Below are positions 30,962 to 41,135 of a stretch of 64,000 bases of DNA, piece after piece (the first letter of the stretch is position 1; each line of letters begins with the position of its first letter). The notes under the pieces were generated by a model, which did no database searches, was not told the origin of the DNA, and saw only the letters and a list, made by a program, of their open reading frames with translations. Source of the stretch: Actinomadura sp. DC4 (GTDB taxonomy: Bacteria; Actinomycetota; Actinomycetes; Streptosporangiales; Streptosporangiaceae); contig NZ_JAUEQY010000027.1 of NCBI RefSeq assembly GCF_030406325.1, positions 62,001-126,000 of the forward strand, written 5' to 3'. Position numbers and translations under genes: made by a program.

Positions 30962-30994
30962 GTAGCCAAAGTAGTCTGGCTACACTCGTAGCCA
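30962..30994. promoter_or_regulatory. Predicted TetR operator
   Basis: GTAGCCA (30962-30968), 8 bases, then TGGCTAC (30977-30983) form a perfect palindrome; a third GTAGCCA half-site lies at 30988-30994. The array overlaps the likely -10 region (TACACT) and ends just before the ribosome site of the MpaB gene. Confidence 0.75.
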
Positions 30995-31008
30995 GAAAGG
31001 GAGCCGAC

Positions 31009-32028
31009 ATGTCCCTGCCGCCGCGCCGAACGCTCACCCGTCCCCTCGCCGACCGGATCGACCGGTACTTCGACATCGAGGTGCGGTCCCGTTTCTTCAA
31101 GAGACTGGAGTTCGCCGGTCCCGCGGGCGACCCCGGCTGGTTCGGCCCGGACAGCGCGGTCTGGTACGTCCACTCCCACCTGCCGACACTGTCGTTCGGG
31201 CTGGCCTGCGCCGCCTACCTGGAGGGCCTGGACCCCAGCATCCACTGGATGGCCGCCGACCACTCGCGGCTGACCGCCAGGGATTCCGCCGGCCGCCCGA
31301 CGGGGGAGCTCGACATGGAGGGAGCGGCCGTACGCTTCGGGCACTCCCTGTCGTTCTTCATCGGCACCGCCTATGGCTCCACCGAGACCGCCGAGCGCCT
31401 CGCCCGTACGGTCCGCGCCATGCACCACACCGTCAAGGGCACCCGCCCCGACGGCCTGGCCTACGACGCCGACGATCCCGGCTGGCTCCGCTGGAACTAC
31501 GCCACCGTCGTCTGGGGACTGGCCACCGCGCACGAGCGCTATCACCCCCGCCCGCTTCGCGGGGCGGCGCTGGACGGCTACTACCGCGAGTTCGTCCGCG
31601 TCGGCCACGCCCTCGGCGGCACCGACCTGCCCACCACCAAGGCCGAGACCCTCGACTGCCTGCGCGCCTATCTGCCTCGCCTGGCCGTCACCCCCGGCAA
31701 GGCCGACCGCACCGGCCCGAACCTCCGGGGCACCCCCACCACCCTCCTGACCGGGCGCTCCATGGACTGGGCCATCCGCGACACCCTCCCCGAGTGGGCC
31801 GCGCGCATGGTCATGTACCGGCCGCCGGGCCCCGTACGCCGCCGGGCCCGCCGCGCCGCCCTCCGGCTGGCCCTGAGCACCCCGCACGCCATCACCGGCC
31901 CGATCGAGGAGTTCCGCCAGGCGCAGGCCAGGGTCGCCGCCGGCACCACCACGGCACCCGTCACCCCCGCCTACCGGCCCGGCTCCGACCCCGTCCGCAC
32001 GCGCGCCGAGGTCGAGGCCACGACCTGA
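31009..32028 (+). CDS. MpaB/DUF2236-family oxygenase-like protein
   Basis: 339 residues. The family (DUF2236) includes fungal MpaB and the latex-clearing protein type of haem-dependent oxygenases. Typical features are GPDSAVWYVHSHLP, the His pair in RAMHHTVKG, the WNYATVVWG helix and a C-terminal MDWAIRDTLPEWAARM segment. A family role in oxidative cleavage of lipids or terpenoids is possible; most actinomycete members are uncharacterised. ATG 31009 follows AAGGGAG. The gene sits immediately behind the predicted TetR operator. Confidence 0.85.
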   Translation: MSLPPRRTLTRPLADRIDRYFDIEVRSRFFKRLEFAGPAGDPGWFGPDSAVWYVHSHLPTLSFGLACAAYLEGLDPSIHWMAADHSRLTARDSAGRPTGELDMEGAAVRFGHSLSFFIGTAYGSTETAERLARTVRAMHHTVKGTRPDGLAYDADDPGWLRWNYATVVWGLATAHERYHPRPLRGAALDGYYREFVRVGHALGGTDLPTTKAETLDCLRAYLPRLAVTPGKADRTGPNLRGTPTTLLTGRSMDWAIRDTLPEWAARMVMYRPPGPVRRRARRAALRLALSTPHAITGPIEEFRQAQARVAAGTTTAPVTPAYRPGSDPVRTRAEVEATT

Positions 32029-32078
32029 GCCGCGCGCCGCAGCCGCGGAAGCGCAGGACACAGAACAGGGAGCACAGG

Positions 32079-32549
32079 GTGATCGACGGAATCCGGCTGG
32101 AGTACGACTGGCAGGGCGACCGCTATCTGGTGCGGCAGACGGAGGAGACGCGAATCCCGGGCGCGGAGGCCGTGCGCGTCGAGGTGGTGCGCATCAGCAC
32201 GCACGGCGTGGACCTCCTCGGCGACCACGCGGACCCGAACGCGGCGGAAGAGTGGTACTTCGACCACCTGGCCACCCGGATCCTGTCCGCGCAGGGGCGG
32301 CTGGCGACCTTGCGCATCGCCGCCGTCGAGGCCGCGGTCGTCCCCGACGCTCACCGCGTGCACCTGGCGGCACGTGGCGCCGGGTTCGGCGCACTGGCAT
32401 CGGCCTTCCCCGGACGCGACGCGGCCATGGCGGCGTGGGCGGAACTGGCCCACGACCTCGCGCTGGACGCCGGCCGCGGGCACCCTGCGCCGAACGGCGG
32501 CGGGGCGCCGGCGACGCACGCGGCGACACGCGGCCCGGGACCGTACTGA
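32079..32549 (+). CDS. Unknown small cytosolic protein
   Basis: 156 residues from GTG 32079, with AGGGAG upstream. The N-terminal two thirds look alternately beta and helical (GIRLEYDWQGDRYLVRQTEE); the tail (from about residue 135) is Gly/Ala/Pro-rich and probably disordered. No family is recognised. It lies 50 bases after the MpaB gene and may share its transcript. Confidence 0.55.
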   Translation: MIDGIRLEYDWQGDRYLVRQTEETRIPGAEAVRVEVVRISTHGVDLLGDHADPNAAEEWYFDHLATRILSAQGRLATLRIAAVEAAVVPDAHRVHLAARGAGFGALASAFPGRDAAMAAWAELAHDLALDAGRGHPAPNGGGAPATHAATRGPGPY

Positions 32550-32564
32550 CCGCCCGGCGGGTGC

Positions 32565-33869
32565 TCACCCGGGCTGATCGGGCCCGCGCGGCGCGTGGCG
32601 CCCGGAGTCGAACGGCTTGTAGCAGGTGAAACGGTTCTGTGGGTCGTCGGGCATCCATTCGAGCAGGACGGTGGTGGCGTCGTCGGACAGGCGGTCGTCC
32701 TGGAAGCCGACGATGGCGCGGTTGAGGCGGCGCAGTGTCTCGGACGCGGACAGGCCGGCGGAGCTGTGGCGGATGATGAAGTCGCTGAGACGCCGCTGGC
32801 CGAACGGGCCCCCGACGGCGGAGCGGCCTTCGACGACGCCGTCGGTGTAGAGGAGGACCCGATCGCCGGGCTGGAGCTGTTCGGTGTGGGTGGGCGGCCG
32901 CGTGCCGGGGACGGCGGCGCGGTCGTGACCGGCCAGGCCGAGCGGCAGGCAGGGGTCACGGGGCAGCTCCTTGACCACCTTGTTCTCCCGGATCAGCAGC
33001 GGCGACGGGTGGCCGCAGGTGATCCAGCGCAGCTCGCCGGTGCCGACGTCCAGGTCGCACACGAGCGCGGTGGCGAACCGCGAGTCGTCGAACTGGTCCG
33101 CGACGGCGCTGTCGGCGGCGGCGACGATGTCGGCCAGGTCGCCGCCGGCGCGGCGGGTGTTGCGGCAGGCCGCGATGGCGACGCTCGCGATCAGCCCGGC
33201 GGCGAGGTCGTGGCCGGTCGCGTCCAGGAGCGACAGGTGAAGGTGATCGCCGAGCAGCGCGTAGTCGAACGCGTCGCCGCCGACGTCATAGGCCGGTTCG
33301 AGAGCGGCGCAGATGACGACCTGTGGCGTGGCGAACGTGGTGGGGCCCATGAACGCCCAGACCATCTCCGCCGGCAGCGTCAACGGCCGGTCACGCCGTA
33401 CCTGCGCGAAGGTGTCGCTGTAGCGGCTCTTGCTGATCACCAGTACGCCGGTGAGCGAGGCCAGCGCCCGGCAGCGGGCCAGCGTCACCTCGGTGATCTC
33501 ATCGACGATGAGCTCCATCACACCGAGGCGCTCGGTCCCGTCCGTCAACGGCACCCACAGCCGGTGGGAGGACGTTTCGCCGACGGTGCCGTCCGCCTGG
33601 TGAACGGCGACCGTCTGGAACGCGCGTCCGGCCAGGGTCGACTCGATCGCCAGCGCCTGCCCGGGATCGGATCCGCCGCCGGGTACCGGGTAGAGATGGC
33701 GTTGTTGCAGGTCGGCCAGGTAGATCCGGACCTGCTCGATCCCCAGGGCGCGAGACTCCTCCTCCAGCGCCGTCGTCAGGTCGTCCGGGCGCATGAGGTG
33801 CGCCCGCGCGAGCAGAGCCGTCAGGCATCTGCCGAGCAGGGCGTCATCCGAAGAGGTGTCGCCGGTCAC
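32565..33869 (-). CDS. SpoIIE-type Ser/Thr phosphatase with GAF-like domain
   Basis: About 434 residues. A GAF-like sensor (residues 20-170; ALGIEQVRIYLADLQQRHLYPV) precedes a PP2C/SpoIIE phosphatase domain (about 195-420) with the metal-binding Asp motifs GGDAFDYALL, LLDATGH, TDGVVEG and LSDDATTVLL. Such enzymes dephosphorylate anti-anti-sigma factors in RsbU-like partner switching. I chose GTG 33869, 11 bases after GGGGAGG. A longer reading to 34037 would run through a terminator hairpin. No anti-sigma gene is adjacent; the nearest RsbW-like ATPase is at 45345. Confidence 0.85.
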   Translation of the reverse strand: MTGDTSSDDALLGRCLTALLARAHLMRPDDLTTALEEESRALGIEQVRIYLADLQQRHLYPVPGGGSDPGQALAIESTLAGRAFQTVAVHQADGTVGETSSHRLWVPLTDGTERLGVMELIVDEITEVTLARCRALASLTGVLVISKSRYSDTFAQVRRDRPLTLPAEMVWAFMGPTTFATPQVVICAALEPAYDVGGDAFDYALLGDHLHLSLLDATGHDLAAGLIASVAIAACRNTRRAGGDLADIVAAADSAVADQFDDSRFATALVCDLDVGTGELRWITCGHPSPLLIRENKVVKELPRDPCLPLGLAGHDRAAVPGTRPPTHTEQLQPGDRVLLYTDGVVEGRSAVGGPFGQRRLSDFIIRHSSAGLSASETLRRLNRAIVGFQDDRLSDDATTVLLEWMPDDPQNRFTCYKPFDSGRHAPRGPDQPG

Positions 33870-33975
33870 CGCTAACTCGGCCTCCCCATTCTGGGGTGTC
33901 TTGGCGTGTTTCCTCCCCAGCGGAAGCACGTCGCTGGTTGTAAGGCCTACCCGCTGCGGCAGGCTGCGCGCACGT

Positions 33976-34010
33976 GTGAGGCCCGCGCCGTCGGTCGGCG
34001 CGGGCCTCAC
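33976..34010 (-). terminator. Strong hairpin terminator of the SH3-like gene
   Basis: A perfect 15-bp stem (33976-33990 with 33996-34010) around a 5-base loop, just after the stop of the secreted SH3-like gene and before the phosphatase gene. Confidence 0.8.
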
Positions 34011-34024
34011 TGTGCCGGAGCGGG

Positions 34025-34390
34025 TCAGAAGCCGCAATAGAGGTTGGAGCCGTAGCCGGGCAGCAGGGAGTCCTTCACCCAGCCGGCCGAACCATCGGAG
34101 TTGTTCCGGACGTAGGTCCAGGTTCCGTTCTCGCCGCTTGTGAAGCAGTGGTAGTCCAGCTCGTCCTGGTTGTCGGCCCAGCCTCTGACGCCGCAGCCCG
34201 TACTGGAGCCGGAACGCTCGTTCGCGCTGACGCCCGCCGGCATCCTCGGCCAGCCGCTGGCGTCGATGTCAGCGGGGGCGGCACGGCCGCAGGAGGCGCT
34301 CGCCGACGCCGTCCCCGCGGTGCCGGCCACCAGCCCGGTCGAAGCGGTGAGCGCCGCCACCGCCAGCGTCACCCCGCGTGTTACTCGCAT
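34025..34390 (-). CDS. Small secreted SH3-like protein
   Basis: 121 residues. The signal peptide (residues 1 to about 33) ends ASASA. The mature protein has four Cys and a C-terminal bacterial SH3-like segment (TWTYVRNNSDGSAGWVKDSLLP). These domains bind cell wall or surface ligands. ATG 34390 follows AAGGATC; the longer start at 34417 is less likely. It has its own terminator, so it is probably monocistronic. Confidence 0.75.
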   Translation of the reverse strand: MRVTRGVTLAVAALTASTGLVAGTAGTASASASCGRAAPADIDASGWPRMPAGVSANERSGSSTGCGVRGWADNQDELDYHCFTSGENGTWTYVRNNSDGSAGWVKDSLLPGYGSNLYCGF

Positions 34391-34595
34391 GATCTGATCC
34401 TTTCTACACTCCGTCACCGCTGGTCTGAGGCCCTTGTGAAATTGCGGATGTCTCTCGCCTTTCCCCTCCGTGGAGATTCCTGTTCGCTGTGCGTCGGGCC
34501 ATCTGAAGTCTCCCTATGGGGGTTTTCGGCCTCAAGCCATGTATCCGTGAATAAAAGCCTCTCGAAACGGCGATAGATAAATACGGGAGTCCGCG

Positions 34596-35582
34596 GTGAA
34601 GATCGGATCCATGATTCGCCTCTACTTCACCGCCGCCGACCTAAGGAAGATCACCTTCGCGGCGGACTTGAACGCGCTGGTGGAGATCGCGTTGAGTGTT
34701 CACCGGCTCCATCGCTGGCGCGCCGGTGGGGCCCAGCCGCGCCGGGGGACTCTGCGGTGGCATCGTGAGCTGGGAAGCAGCCTGGAAGAACGCGCGGGCG
34801 TCCTCTTCGACCTGATACCGCGCAGGCCAGGCGACTGGATGCCGTGTTTTCTCTTCGAGCCGAGCATCAGCGATCTGGCCGAGGCCGTCGAACTGGTCGG
34901 CCAGGCGCCTGCCGCCCAGGTCGCCGCCGACGTGAGCCGGTTGGCGCCGTTCCAGAGGTCCAGCCGGCGGGTCCAGGCACTGGCGAGCGGTGCGGCCGGA
35001 TCCAGGAAGGCCCTCGCCGACGATCTGTGCACTTACTTCGACTCGTCGCTGGCGTCTTCCTGGTCCCAGATCCGGGCCACCACGGTCACCGACCGCGCGC
35101 TTCGCTCGGAGATTCTCTTACAGGGCGGAATCGACGCCCTGTTCGGCACGCTCGGTTTCGGAGTGCGCTGGGAGCCGCCGACTCTGCACATTCCAGCCCC
35201 GTTCACAGCCGACATCCACCTGGAGGGACGTGGGCTGCTGTTGCTGTCGTCGTACTTCACGATCGCGTCGGTGGGAATGGACTCTCCGAACTGGCCCCCG
35301 GTCCTGGTCTACCCGATGTACCTGGGAGGCCGGCCGGACGACGGGACGGACGCCCTCGGCCCTCTGCTCGGCCGTACCCGGGCGGCCGTCCTGGCCTCTC
35401 TCCGCATGCCGGCCACCACGACGTCGCTGGCCGGCCGCGCCGGCGTCTCCGTGTCCTCCGCGAGCCAGCACACCACGGCACTTCGCAACGCCGGACTCAT
35501 CTCCACGATCAGACGCGGCCTCGTCGTCGAGCACACGCTGACTCCGCTCGGGGCGGCCCTGCTGCACGGCAACTCGATGTGA
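34596..35582 (+). CDS. ArsR-like winged-helix regulator with long N-terminal domain
   Basis: 328 residues. The C-terminal 75 residues form an ArsR/SmtB-type winged helix (RAAVLASLRMPATTTSLAGRAGVSVSSAS and LISTIRRGLVVEHTLTPLG). The 240-residue N-terminal domain is the DUF5937 type common in actinomycete ArsR proteins and probably senses a ligand. GTG 34596 follows GGGAG at 6 bases; ATG 34611 is the alternative. A TTA codon at 35118-35120 is in frame. It precedes the prenyltransferase and halogenase genes in the same direction and is the likely pathway regulator. Confidence 0.82.
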   Translation: MKIGSMIRLYFTAADLRKITFAADLNALVEIALSVHRLHRWRAGGAQPRRGTLRWHRELGSSLEERAGVLFDLIPRRPGDWMPCFLFEPSISDLAEAVELVGQAPAAQVAADVSRLAPFQRSSRRVQALASGAAGSRKALADDLCTYFDSSLASSWSQIRATTVTDRALRSEILLQGGIDALFGTLGFGVRWEPPTLHIPAPFTADIHLEGRGLLLLSSYFTIASVGMDSPNWPPVLVYPMYLGGRPDDGTDALGPLLGRTRAAVLASLRMPATTTSLAGRAGVSVSSASQHTTALRNAGLISTIRRGLVVEHTLTPLGAALLHGNSM

Positions 35583-35617
35583 CCGTCCGTCTGCCCGATG
35601 ACGGCCTGATCAGTGAT

Positions 35618-35641
35618 TCACACGGCAATATCGTCATGTGA
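35618..35641. promoter_or_regulatory. Candidate operator ahead of the prenyltransferase
   Basis: TCACA and TGTGA are inverted 14 bases apart in the AT-rich 158-base gap between the ArsR-like regulator and the prenyltransferase. It may be the regulator's site; the arms are short. Confidence 0.35.
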
Positions 35642-35740
35642 TAATGCCTATGCCTCTTATGTGCGGTTAACCGTTCACGGTCCGATTCGTGGTCCTTTTC
35701 GCCTCCCCACACGTCGTCCCTGCTCAGGCCAGGGGATCCT

Positions 35741-36817
35741 ATGGACTGCTCCAGTGACCACATCGCCGAGGGGACCCTCGGCGGATTCACCGCCCGTCAG
35801 CTACTCCGGCTCTGCCACGTCCTCCGTCTCGACCCTGCCGTCGCGGGCCGGTACGCGGACGATCTGGTCGGGTCACTGGGCTCTGCGGCTCGGCGTCCGC
35901 TCTCCCTGCCGCCGGCCTCGCCCAGCTTCGTGGCCGACGACCACACGCCGGTGGAGTTCTCGCTGTCGTTCAGGTCCGGCGCGGACCCGGTGCTTCGGGT
36001 GCTGCTGGAGCCGGGGTCCGCCTTCGGCGACCTGGCCGAGAACGGGCGCCATGGATGGCGTGCCGTACGCGCGATGGCCCGGCGCTGGGGTCATGCCTGC
36101 GACCGGCTCGACGCCCTGGAGGACCTGTTCTTACCCGCCGATCCGCGGGGCCCCTTCGCTCTGTGGTGCGCGCTGGAGCTGGGCCCGGGCGGCGCCCCCA
36201 AGCTGAAGGTGTACCTGAACCCGTCGGCGAACGGCGCGGACCGTGCCGCCGAGACGGTGCGTGAGGCACTCGGCGCGCTCGGCCGTCACGAGGCGTTCGC
36301 CACCCTGCCGGCGGGGGACGCCTACCCGTTCCTCGCCCTCGACCTGGGCCACGGGCCCTCATCCCGGGTGAAGGTCTACATCAAGCACGACGACCTCACC
36401 GCCGGTGAGGCGGGCGGTCTCCCGCGAATGGAACCCGGTCCTCCGCGCGAGACGCTGACGGAGTTCCTCCGCGTCGCGGCCGGGCACGGCACCGGCGTAC
36501 TGGGGGTCGTGGGCTGTCACTCCTTCACCGAGATGACCACGGCCCGGCCGAGCGGGTTCACCCTGCACCTCCCGATCCGGACCTGTGTCCGGCACGACGG
36601 GGAGGCGTACGCCCGGACGGTGTCCGTACTCGAACGTCACGGAATGGACCCCGAACCGCTCACCAGGTCGCTGGCCGCTCTCACCGCACGCCGGCCGGAG
36701 GACGGATCCGGCCTCATCGCCTACCTCGCGCTGGTGCACGAGAAGGCCCGGCCGCCGCGCGTGACCGCCTACCTCTCCTGCGAGGCGTACGGAGTCCAGC
36801 CCCCGAGGTACCCCTGA
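35741..36817 (+). CDS. DMATS-type aromatic prenyltransferase
   Basis: 358 residues of the bacterial indole prenyltransferase group (ABBA fold, relatives of IptA and SCO7467), which transfers a dimethylallyl group to tryptophan or an indole. Family landmarks are the beta strands PVEFSLSFRSG (about residue 69), PKLKVYLNP (about 150), RVKVYIKH (about 208) and RVTAYLSCEAYG near the C-terminus, which line the diphosphate-binding barrel. An in-frame TTA codon lies at 36131-36133. The halogenase starts 18 bases later, so both act on one pathway. The attachment position on the indole cannot be predicted. Confidence 0.85.
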   Translation: MDCSSDHIAEGTLGGFTARQLLRLCHVLRLDPAVAGRYADDLVGSLGSAARRPLSLPPASPSFVADDHTPVEFSLSFRSGADPVLRVLLEPGSAFGDLAENGRHGWRAVRAMARRWGHACDRLDALEDLFLPADPRGPFALWCALELGPGGAPKLKVYLNPSANGADRAAETVREALGALGRHEAFATLPAGDAYPFLALDLGHGPSSRVKVYIKHDDLTAGEAGGLPRMEPGPPRETLTEFLRVAAGHGTGVLGVVGCHSFTEMTTARPSGFTLHLPIRTCVRHDGEAYARTVSVLERHGMDPEPLTRSLAALTARRPEDGSGLIAYLALVHEKARPPRVTAYLSCEAYGVQPPRYP

Positions 36818-38723
<1,906 letters not shown>

Positions 38724-38751
38724 CGAGATGACTTGCGCGGCGGCAAATTTT

Positions 38752-38773
38752 GTAGCAAGTTATGTATTGCTAC
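38752..38773. promoter_or_regulatory. Predicted GntR (YtrA-type) operator
   Basis: GTAGCAA (38752-38758), 8 bases, TTGCTAC (38767-38773) form a perfect palindrome in an AT-rich promoter region 25 bases before the membrane protein gene. The second gene of the operon encodes a GntR repressor, so autoregulation is likely. Confidence 0.75.
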
Positions 38774-38798
38774 GAAAGTTCGGGACATTGGAGTCGCG

Positions 38799-39662
38799 AT
38801 GGGTACGTCATTACTGCTGTACGCCGTGTTCATCCCGCTCGGAGTGCTCGTCATCACCCTGATCGTGCTGTGGACTCTTCGCTCGGCGGCGGACCGTTGG
38901 CTGGAGTCGTTCCGTAAGCGGACCGGGGTGGTTCTCAACGCCGAGCAGGAGTCGCGAGCGCGTCGGCGGGTGCGTCGGCGGAACCTCTACAGCGGCTGGG
39001 GTACGGGTCTGGGCATGCTCGCGCTTTTTGAAGGCGACGCGTGCGCCCACTATCTCGGCCTGCCCGGCCGGTACTCCTTCCTGCTGTTCGCGATCCTGTG
39101 GTGTGGGTGGTTGGTCGGTACGAACATCGGGGACATCCGGTGGGTCCGGAGGAACCAGGAGCCGGTCCGGGTCGCGCACGCTCGGTCGGTCGGCGTCGCC
39201 GACTACGTCAGTCCGGTGATGGCGACGTTGACGCGTGGCCTCGCGCTGTCTCCGCTCGTGCTCGTGGGAGTGGCGACGTTTCTGCCGGGGCGCGGCCAGT
39301 CGGCCGGCTTGCTGACGCTTCTCGTGGTGTCCTTACTGCTGGCGGGCTATATGGTCGTGATGGAGACGGTCCAGCGCTGGCTGGCCATCCAGCCGCAGCG
39401 GGCCGGCACGGAGGAAGAACTGATCCTGGAGGATGCTCTGCGCGCGGAGACGTTGCAGTCGATGGCCGCGGCCCCTGCGGCGTTCGGCGTCATGGCCTCG
39501 TGCGCGGGCTGGTCGCTGATAGGAGATCGGCCGGCCGCCGCCGGGCTGGGTTCGGTGCCCTTCGTCTTCTTCGTCGTCTCCGTCGGCTCGGTGGTGTTGC
39601 TCCAGAATCGTCTGGGGTATCGCTTCCACCGGAAGATCTGGGCCGAGCGTGATCACGCTTGA
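38799..39662 (+). CDS. Six-TM membrane protein of a GntR-regulated operon
   Basis: 287 residues. TM segments are evident near residues 4-25, 68-84, 89-108, 145-165, 170-190, 230-250 and 255-275. No enzyme motif is recognised. ATG 38799 follows GGAG. Two TTA codons (38811 and 39333) are in frame. Its stop lies 14 bases inside the GntR gene. YtrA-type GntR genes often regulate a membrane or transport protein of this kind in response to envelope stress or antibiotics. Confidence 0.7.
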   Translation: MGTSLLLYAVFIPLGVLVITLIVLWTLRSAADRWLESFRKRTGVVLNAEQESRARRRVRRRNLYSGWGTGLGMLALFEGDACAHYLGLPGRYSFLLFAILWCGWLVGTNIGDIRWVRRNQEPVRVAHARSVGVADYVSPVMATLTRGLALSPLVLVGVATFLPGRGQSAGLLTLLVVSLLLAGYMVVMETVQRWLAIQPQRAGTEEELILEDALRAETLQSMAAAPAAFGVMASCAGWSLIGDRPAAAGLGSVPFVFFVVSVGSVVLLQNRLGYRFHRKIWAERDHA

Positions 39663-40005
39663 CGCGAGCTCGACGGTCCCGCCGTACGAGCAGGTCCGGG
39701 TGCAGATCGCCGAGCAGGTGCAGGACCAGCGGCTGCCGGCCGGTACCAAGCTTCCGACGATCCGCCGGCTGGCCGACGACCTCGGGCTCGCGCCCAACAC
39801 CGTGGCGCGCGCCTACCGCGAGCTGGAGCACGACGGCGTCATCGAGACCCGCGGCAGGCAGGGCACCTTCGTGTCCGGGTCCCTCGACCGGGCGACGCGG
39901 CTCGCCCAGGAGGCCGCGATGGAGTACGCCCAGCGGGTCAAACGGCTCCGGATCGCCTCCAGCGACGCCCTGCGGTTCGTCGAACGGGCCCTCGACATCT
40001 CCTGA
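39649..40005 (+). CDS. GntR-family repressor, YtrA subfamily
   Basis: 118 residues: an N-terminal GntR winged helix (residues 9-75; VPPYEQVRVQIAEQVQDQRL and LPTIRRLADDLGLAPNTVARAY) and only a short helical C-terminus, as in the YtrA group, which lacks a large effector domain. GTG 39649 overlaps the membrane protein gene. The palindrome at 38752 is its likely operator. Confidence 0.88.
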   Translation: MITLDASSTVPPYEQVRVQIAEQVQDQRLPAGTKLPTIRRLADDLGLAPNTVARAYRELEHDGVIETRGRQGTFVSGSLDRATRLAQEAAMEYAQRVKRLRIASSDALRFVERALDIS

Positions 40006-40040
40006 CGCCCTGAGCCACCGGACGGCGGCCGGTTCGCCGC

Positions 40041-41045
40041 TCACAGCCAGCCGCGCTTGGCGGCGGTGACACCCGCCTGGAAGCGGGTCTCGGCGTTCAG
40101 CGTCCGCATCAGGGACTGGACGCGGCGCTGGGCCGTACGAGGGCTGATCCCGAACGCTCGCGCGATGGTCAGGTCCGTGTGGCCGGCCATCAGCAGAGTG
40201 AGAAGGCGCCGGGTCTCCTCATCCGGCACGTCGCCGCCCGTACGCGCGGCCAGCGGCAGGCCGGTCGCCCACAGGGCCTCGAACAGCGCGATGAGACCGT
40301 CGAGCAGCGAGCACGGGTGCACGAGGTAGGCCGAGTCGACGATGTCCCCACTGATGGTCTGCGGTAGGAGCGCGGCCTGGTCGTCGATGAGGACCATCTT
40401 GAGCGGCAGCGCCGTCACCACGCGGGCGATCTCACCGCCCGCCAGGCACGCCGCGATGTCCCCCTCCAGGCGCCCGGGGATCGCCACGGCGGCACGGTCG
40501 TAGAGACCCCGGACGGTCACGCCCGCACGGGCCGCCTGCTCGGTCGGGGCGACGAAGCTGATCGGATCGCTGACGTACGGCGGGGTGTCGAAGGTCCGGA
40601 TCTCCCGTACGGCGGTGTCCTGCAGCCGTCGTACGGCCGAGGCGACGTTGTCGGTTCCGGCGATGACCTCCAGGCGACCCGCCGGGTGACCGGAGTGGCC
40701 CATCCGGCCGAAGAGACGCTCCAGGTCGCCGACCACGCTCTGTGCCTCGGAGACGGCGTTCTCGGCATGCGCCAGGCGAGAACGGAGGGCGGCCTTCGGC
40801 GAGACCGCGCGGAACCTCGCCGGTTCCCCGGCGATCCGCACGATCAGCCCGTCGGCCATGAGCTGGTGGGCCGCGGAGCCGACCACGCTCTCGGCGTGGC
40901 CGCTGTGCACGGACAGGTCGGCGACGTCGCTGTCCGGCGTGGTGAGCACCGCGAAGAACACCTCACTCTGCACCCGGTCGATCCCGAGCGCCTCGAGCGA
41001 TGAGGCGTCGTGGCGTGTTACCGCCATTCGGCGATTTCTGGTCAC
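40041..41045 (-). CDS. LuxR-type regulator with TrmB-like N-terminus
   Basis: 334 residues. An N-terminal winged helix (residues 10-70; DRVQSEVFFAVLTTPDSDVADL) and TrmB/PLD-like middle domain precede a LuxR helix-turn-helix (about 265-325; LLTLLMAGHTDLTIARAFGIS). This architecture recurs in actinomycetes next to secreted subtilases, and here the subtilase is divergent, 90 bases away. GTG 41045 has AAGG 7 bases upstream. CACACGGC (41043) and GCCGTGTG (41111) are inverse copies flanking the shared promoter region. Confidence 0.82.
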   Translation of the reverse strand: MTRNRRMAVTRHDASSLEALGIDRVQSEVFFAVLTTPDSDVADLSVHSGHAESVVGSAAHQLMADGLIVRIAGEPARFRAVSPKAALRSRLAHAENAVSEAQSVVGDLERLFGRMGHSGHPAGRLEVIAGTDNVASAVRRLQDTAVREIRTFDTPPYVSDPISFVAPTEQAARAGVTVRGLYDRAAVAIPGRLEGDIAACLAGGEIARVVTALPLKMVLIDDQAALLPQTISGDIVDSAYLVHPCSLLDGLIALFEALWATGLPLAARTGGDVPDEETRRLLTLLMAGHTDLTIARAFGISPRTAQRRVQSLMRTLNAETRFQAGVTAAKRGWL

Positions 41046-41135
41046 ACGGCTACCTTGCGCCATATTTCAGACAAATGGAAGGCTCTGCTCGGCGGCCCGA
41101 TGCCCCCGTGGCCGTGTGCCGAGAGTTAGGTGACC

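Noticed and set aside
32565-34037. Longer phosphatase start at 34037
   Set aside because: It would translate through the 15-bp terminator hairpin and overlap the SH3-like gene; GTG 33869 has a ribosome site.
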